Below, in pieces: positions 6,484 to 9,733 of a stretch of DNA of 9,733 nucleotides (positions are counted from its first letter, which is position 1; every line of letters starts with the position of its first letter). The translations under genes and the position numbers were made by a program. The notes beneath the pieces were generated by a model. It was given only the letters and a program-made list of their open reading frames with translations, did no database searches and was not told where the DNA came from. This DNA comes from DATAYA01 sp036272815. Lineage in GTDB: Bacteria > Pseudomonadota > Alphaproteobacteria > Acetobacterales > Acetobacteraceae. The stretch covers positions 1-9,733 of the forward strand of contig DATAYA010000144.1 of assembly GCA_036272815.1 (NCBI GenBank), written 5' to 3'.

Positions 6484-7400
6484 TGCGGGCGGCGACGGCC
6501 GTCGCCGGGTCGCGCGTCGCCCCGGCTCCGCGGGTCCGGCGGCGGCGACGCGGCGGCCAGTTTGGCTGGATGCTCGCGCCGGCGCTCGGCTTCACCGCGG
6601 CGATGATCGGCTTTCCGTTCCTCTACACGATCTGGCTCAGCCTGCAGCGTTTCAGCTTCGGCTCGTCGCCGCACTTCAACGCTGGCGCCAATTACATCCA
6701 CCTCGCCACGGATGCGAAGTTCTGGGCCGGCCTGCGCGTCACCCTCGAACTCTATGTCATCTCGCTCGCGCTGCAGCTTGCCGTCGGTCTCTATCTCGCA
6801 GTGCTGGTGCATCGCGCTCGCAGGCTGCGCGGGCTGCTCCGGACGCTGCTGGTCTCGCCGTTCGTGATGCCGCCGGTCGTCGTCGGGATGATGTGGCTGG
6901 TGATCCTCGATCCCTCGCTCGGCATCGCCAACTGGATCCTCTTGCAGTTCGGGATCGCGCCGGCGCTGTGGCTGGCTTCGCCCGAATGGGTGATCCCGAC
7001 GGTGGCGCTGATCGACACCTGGCAATGGGCGCCGTTCGTGGCGCTGATCCTGCTCGCAGGGCTGCAGACACTGCCGGCCGACGTGTTCGAGGCGGCCGCA
7101 ATCGACGGCGCCCGCGCCTGGGCGCTGTTCCGGCGCATCACGCTGCCGCTGCTGGCGCCGAGCATCGTGACCGCCGCGACGCTGCGCAGCGTCGACCTGC
7201 TGCGCTTTTTCGACGTCATCTACGTCACGACCCAGGGCGGCCCGGGCGATGCCTCCGAGACACTCAACATCTACGCCTTCAAGCAGGGTTTCGTGTTCTT
7301 CGACATCGGCTACGCCTCGGCGCTGATGGTGACGCTCACGGCGATCGTGGTTGGCGCGGTCCTGGTGCTGATGCGGCTGCGGCGGGCGGCGGCGTGGTAG
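6483..7400 (+). CDS. Sugar ABC transporter permease, MalF/UgpA-type
   Basis: This 305-residue inner-membrane protein is one half of the translocation pore of the importer. An Arg-rich cytoplasmic N-terminus (five consecutive Arg at 19-23) precedes the first membrane helix (about 28-52). Further hydrophobic segments follow across the protein, consistent with six helices. The cytoplasmic EAA loop that docks on the ATPase is clear: EAAAIDGARAWALFRRITLP, starting at residue 203. The ATG shares one base with the binding-protein stop, and only a weak AGGCGG is nearby, so translation is probably coupled. The gene overlaps the second permease by 7 bases. The MalF-like order (binding protein, permease, permease) and the length fit CUT1 systems such as those for maltose, glycerol-3-phosphate, sorbitol/mannitol. 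The substrate cannot be told from the permease itself. Confidence 0.9.
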   Translation: MRAATAVAGSRVAPAPRVRRRRRGGQFGWMLAPALGFTAAMIGFPFLYTIWLSLQRFSFGSSPHFNAGANYIHLATDAKFWAGLRVTLELYVISLALQLAVGLYLAVLVHRARRLRGLLRTLLVSPFVMPPVVVGMMWLVILDPSLGIANWILLQFGIAPALWLASPEWVIPTVALIDTWQWAPFVALILLAGLQTLPADVFEAAAIDGARAWALFRRITLPLLAPSIVTAATLRSVDLLRFFDVIYVTTQGGPGDASETLNIYAFKQGFVFFDIGYASALMVTLTAIVVGAVLVLMRLRRAAAW

Positions 7401-8224
7401 GCGGGGCAGCACTGCGTGCGCGGGCGAGCGGCGCGCTCGGGGCCGCGCAGGTTGTGGTTGTCGTCGTTGCATTCCTGGCCCCCGTGCTCTGGATGGTGAC
7501 CGCGAGCTTCAAGCTGCCCGACGCCGTCACCGCGCTGCCGCCGCAGCTCATCTTCCGCCCGACGCTGCAGAACTACGGCACCGTGCTGACCACGATGCCG
7601 TTCCTTCGCTTTGCGCTGAACAGCCTGATCGTCGCCGGGGGTGCCACCGCGCTCGGCATCGGCTTGGGTGTGCCGGCTGCGTTCGCCGTCTCCTGGGGAC
7701 AGGTCAACTGGCCGGCGCTGCTGATGCTGGCAACCCGCATGGCGCCGGGTGCGCTGTTCCTGCTGCCGTGGTTCGTCATGTTCTCCGCGATCGGTGCCGT
7801 CGGCAGCTTCTGGGTGCTGATCGCGACCCATGCCGCGATCACGCTGCCGCTCGCGTTGTGGACCATGCTGCCGTTCTTCGACGCGCTGCCGCGCTCGCTC
7901 GTGGAATCGGCGCGCATCGACGGCTGCTCGGATGAGCGAGTGCTCCTCAGCGTGGCGCTGCCGCTGGTCGGGCCGGGTCTCGCGGTGGCGGTGATCCTGT
8001 GCTTCGTGTTCGCGTGGGACTACTTCCTGTTCGCGCTGGTGCTCAGCGACATCCACAGCCGCACGCTGATCGTGGCGGCGTTCAACTTCGTGGGCGAGGG
8101 CGTCACCGACTGGGGCGCGCTGATGGCGGCGGCGACGCTGATCGCGCTGCCGCCGCTGCTGCTTGCCTTCCTCGGGCAGAGGCGGCTCGTCTCCGGGATG
8201 ATGGCGGGCGCGGTCAAGGAGTGA
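7394..8224 (+). CDS. Sugar ABC transporter permease, MalG/UgpE-type
   Basis: This 276-residue inner-membrane protein is the second pore subunit. The first membrane helix (about 14-36) includes a run of six valines, followed by the typical MalG-type phrase LWMVTASFK. The EAA loop starts at residue 171 (ESARIDGCSDERVLLSVALP), with Cys in place of the usual Ala after Gly, and is followed by LPLVGPGLAV. A late helix contains CFVFAWDYFLFALVLS, the usual W-N/D-Y-like signature of this subfamily. I chose the GTG at 7394, which overlaps the previous stop by 7 bases; an ATG start would remove the first helix. No good Shine-Dalgarno is visible, so translational coupling is likely. It is the last gene of the operon: the next gene is convergent and begins after 21 bases, leaving no room for an ATPase gene. 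Confidence 0.9.
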   Translation: MVGGAALRARASGALGAAQVVVVVVAFLAPVLWMVTASFKLPDAVTALPPQLIFRPTLQNYGTVLTTMPFLRFALNSLIVAGGATALGIGLGVPAAFAVSWGQVNWPALLMLATRMAPGALFLLPWFVMFSAIGAVGSFWVLIATHAAITLPLALWTMLPFFDALPRSLVESARIDGCSDERVLLSVALPLVGPGLAVAVILCFVFAWDYFLFALVLSDIHSRTLIVAAFNFVGEGVTDWGALMAAATLIALPPLLLAFLGQRRLVSGMMAGAVKE

Positions 8225-8245
8225 CCGGCGCGGCGGGCCGGCGCT
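8225..8245. other. Convergent intergenic spacer with a weak dyad
   Basis: Only 21 bases separate the second permease stop from the lpd stop. CCGGC (8225-8229) and GCCGG (8237-8241) could pair around a 7-base loop. The stem is short and there is no T-run on either strand. It might act as a weak bidirectional terminator, but the sequence is so GC-rich that such short dyads are expected by chance. Confidence 0.25.
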
Positions 8246-9643
8246 TCAGAAGTGAATCGCCCGCCCGTACGCATCCAGCACCGCCTCGTGCATGGTCTCG
8301 CTCACCGTCGGGTGCGGGAAGATCGTGTGCATCAGATCGGTCTCCGTCGTCTCCAGCGTGCGCGCGATCGCGTAGCCCTGGATCAGCTCGGTCACTTCGG
8401 CGCCGATCATGTGCGCGCCGAGCAGCTCGCCCGTGGTCGCGTCGAACACCGTCTTGACCATCCCCTCGGGCTCGCCCATCGCGATCGCCTTGCCGTTGCC
8501 GACGAACGGAAACCGGCCGACGCGCAGCTCGTGGCCCTCGGCGCGTGCGCGCGCCTCGGTGAGGCCCACGGACGCCACTTGCGGCCGGCAATAGGTGCAG
8601 CCGGGGACGTTCGTCCAGTCGATCGGATGGACGTCGTTGAGCCCGGCGATCTTCTCGACGCAGACGACGCCCTCGTGGCTCGCCTTGTGCGCGAGCCAGG
8701 GCGCACCGCACAGATCGCCGATCGCATAGACGCCCGGCTCGCCGGTGCGGCAGTACTCGTCGATCTTCACATGCGTCCGCTCGACCTCGATGCGCGTGCC
8801 CTCCAGGCCGATATCCTCGACATTGCCGACGATGCCGACCGCCGAGATCACGCGCTCGACAGCGATCTCCTGCGTCTTCCCGTCGGACTCAACGGTCGCG
8901 GTGACGCTGTCGCCGTTCTTGCGCGCGCTTTTCACCAGGGCGCCGGTGACGATGCGGATGCCCTGATTCTCGAACGCCTTGCGCGCGAAAGCGCTGATCT
9001 CCTCGTCCTCGACGGGGAGGATGCGGTCGAGCACCTCCACCACCGTCACCTCGGCGCCCATGTTGCGGTAGAAGCTCGCGAACTCGATCCCGATCGCGCC
9101 GGAGCCGACGACCAGCAGCGATTTCGGCATCGCCTTCGGCACCATCGCCGCCTTGTAGTCCCAGATCAGCGCGCCGTCGGTCTCCATCCCGGGCAACTGC
9201 CGCGCCCGCGCGCCGGTGGCGAGGATGATGTGCGGCGCGGTCAGCGTCGCGACCTTGCGCCCGTCCTTGGCAACCGCGAGCGAGTGATTGCCGGCGAGCC
9301 TTCCGTGGCCGTCGAACACCGCGACCTTGTTCTTGCGCAGCAGGTGGCCGACGCCGGATGCGAGCTGCTTGGCGACCGCGCGCGACCGCTTCACCACGCG
9401 GCCGATGTCAAAGCTCGGCTCGACGGCCGCGAAGCCGAAATCGGGCAGGTGATGCAGGAGATGATTGATCTCGGAGGTGCGCAGCAGGGCCTTCGTCGGG
9501 ATGCAGCCCCAGTTGAGGCAGATGCCGCCGAGATGCTCCTGCTCCACGACCGCGGCCTTCAGGCCGAGCTGCGCCGCGCGGATCGCCGCGACGTAGCCGC
9601 CCGGGCCGCCGCCGAGCACGATCAGGTCGAAGGTGGTGTCCAT
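8246..9643 (-). CDS. lpd: Dihydrolipoyl dehydrogenase (E3)
   Basis: This 465-residue FAD-dependent oxidoreductase reoxidises the dihydrolipoyl groups of pyruvate and 2-oxoglutarate dehydrogenase complexes and of the glycine cleavage system, passing electrons to NAD+. The N-terminal FAD dinucleotide-binding motif is GGGPGG (11-16). The redox disulfide is C42/C47 in GGICLNWGCIPTK. A second Rossmann motif (GSGAIGIEFASF) binds NAD, and IGDLCG marks the FAD-binding C-terminal part. The catalytic His-Glu pair is H444 and E449 in HPTVSE near the C-terminus. The length matches the compact E3 family. The ATG at 9643 has AGAGGA about six bases upstream. It is functionally tied to lipA, whose product makes its lipoyl substrate, and probably belonged to the same gene cluster before the transport/oxidase genes intervened. 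The operon partners upstream lie outside the window. Confidence 0.96.
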   Translation of the reverse strand: MDTTFDLIVLGGGPGGYVAAIRAAQLGLKAAVVEQEHLGGICLNWGCIPTKALLRTSEINHLLHHLPDFGFAAVEPSFDIGRVVKRSRAVAKQLASGVGHLLRKNKVAVFDGHGRLAGNHSLAVAKDGRKVATLTAPHIILATGARARQLPGMETDGALIWDYKAAMVPKAMPKSLLVVGSGAIGIEFASFYRNMGAEVTVVEVLDRILPVEDEEISAFARKAFENQGIRIVTGALVKSARKNGDSVTATVESDGKTQEIAVERVISAVGIVGNVEDIGLEGTRIEVERTHVKIDEYCRTGEPGVYAIGDLCGAPWLAHKASHEGVVCVEKIAGLNDVHPIDWTNVPGCTYCRPQVASVGLTEARARAEGHELRVGRFPFVGNGKAIAMGEPEGMVKTVFDATTGELLGAHMIGAEVTELIQGYAIARTLETTETDLMHTIFPHPTVSETMHEAVLDAYGRAIHF

Positions 9644-9669
9644 GCTGATTCCTCTGGAAAGGCAAAAGG

Positions 9670-9713
9670 CCAGGGGCGCCGCCCCTGGACCCCGCTCAAG
9701 GCGGAGCCTTGAG
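9670..9713. repeat. Two adjacent perfect GC-rich hairpins upstream of lpd
   Basis: Two dyads lie side by side. CCAGGGGC (9670-9677) pairs with GCCCCTGG (9681-9688) around a GCC loop. CTCAAGGC (9695-9702) pairs with GCCTTGAG (9706-9713) around a GGA loop. Both stems are 8 bp and perfect, six bases apart. Such paired hairpins resemble interspersed intergenic repeats that I recall from alphaproteobacterial genomes. On the minus strand the first hairpin is followed by CCTTTT just before the lpd ribosome site, so it could also attenuate or process the transcript entering lpd. Confidence 0.75.
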
Positions 9714-9733
9714 AATCCGTTCTTTCGCGAGTG
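9714..9733. other. Window-edge sequence upstream of the hairpins
   Basis: These last bases hold no recognisable gene or signal. The gene upstream of lpd on the minus strand, which in related clusters is often an E2 or other 2-oxo acid dehydrogenase component, is not visible here. Confidence 0.3.

Noticed and set aside
5919..7472. 517-codon minus-strand open frame opposite the binding protein and first permease
   Set aside because: Extremely rich in Arg, Asp, His and Gln, typical of an antisense reading of membrane-protein codons in GC-rich DNA; no motif recognised.
2642..8245. Mobile element or genomic island ends flanking the cassette
   Set aside because: I saw no transposase, integrase, tRNA, terminal inverted repeats or matching direct repeats at the junctions, so no element is annotated despite the insertion-like context.
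8252..9712. 486-codon plus-strand open frame opposite lpd
   Set aside because: The minus strand carries an intact Lpd with all catalytic motifs. The plus frame has no recognisable domain.

Overview
The window is very GC-rich (I estimate about two thirds G+C by eye) and almost fully coding. It holds eight complete genes and no RNA gene, CRISPR array, transposase or integrase that I can see. A lipoyl synthase followed by a COQ10/RatA-like START protein, together with a pyruvate-dehydrogenase-type dihydrolipoyl dehydrogenase, is a gene set typical of Alphaproteobacteria. The GC-rich paired hairpins upstream of the dehydrogenase gene also fit that class. I favour a Rhodospirillales/Acetobacteraceae-type organism, but this is inference.

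Layout, left to right. On the minus strand (32-2641) lie lipA (lipoyl synthase), a coq10-like gene whose start overlaps the lipA stop by one base (TGATG), and a low-specificity L-threonine aldolase (ltaE). Next, still on the minus strand, come an alditol oxidase (2721-3980) and a LacI/GntR-type repressor (4025-5086). Divergent from the repressor, on the plus strand, is a three-gene CUT1-type sugar ABC importer cluster: periplasmic binding protein (5179-6483), first permease (6483-7400) and second permease (7394-8224). No ATPase gene accompanies them. Finally, convergent on the minus strand, is lpd (8246-9643), preceded by two perfect GC-rich hairpins (9670-9713).

How the genes work together. 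The repressor, importer and oxidase look like one polyol-uptake-and-oxidation module. The importer would bring in a sugar alcohol or related sugar. The FAD-linked oxidase would oxidise a terminal alcohol with O2, releasing H2O2. The repressor would control both arms through a perfect 18-bp palindrome (5111-5128) placed just downstream of a TTGACA promoter for the importer. The module sits between lpd and lipA, which are often neighbours in the alphaproteobacterial pyruvate dehydrogenase/lipoate cluster. The simplest reading is that a catabolic cassette was inserted into, or rearranged within, a housekeeping cluster.

The strongest points for follow-up are this interrupted locus, the operator/promoter, the missing ATPase, a triple 14-bp repeat that carries a TAA stop in each of the three frames between the repressor and oxidase genes, and the hairpin pair before lpd. 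I found no convincing wholly new biological system.
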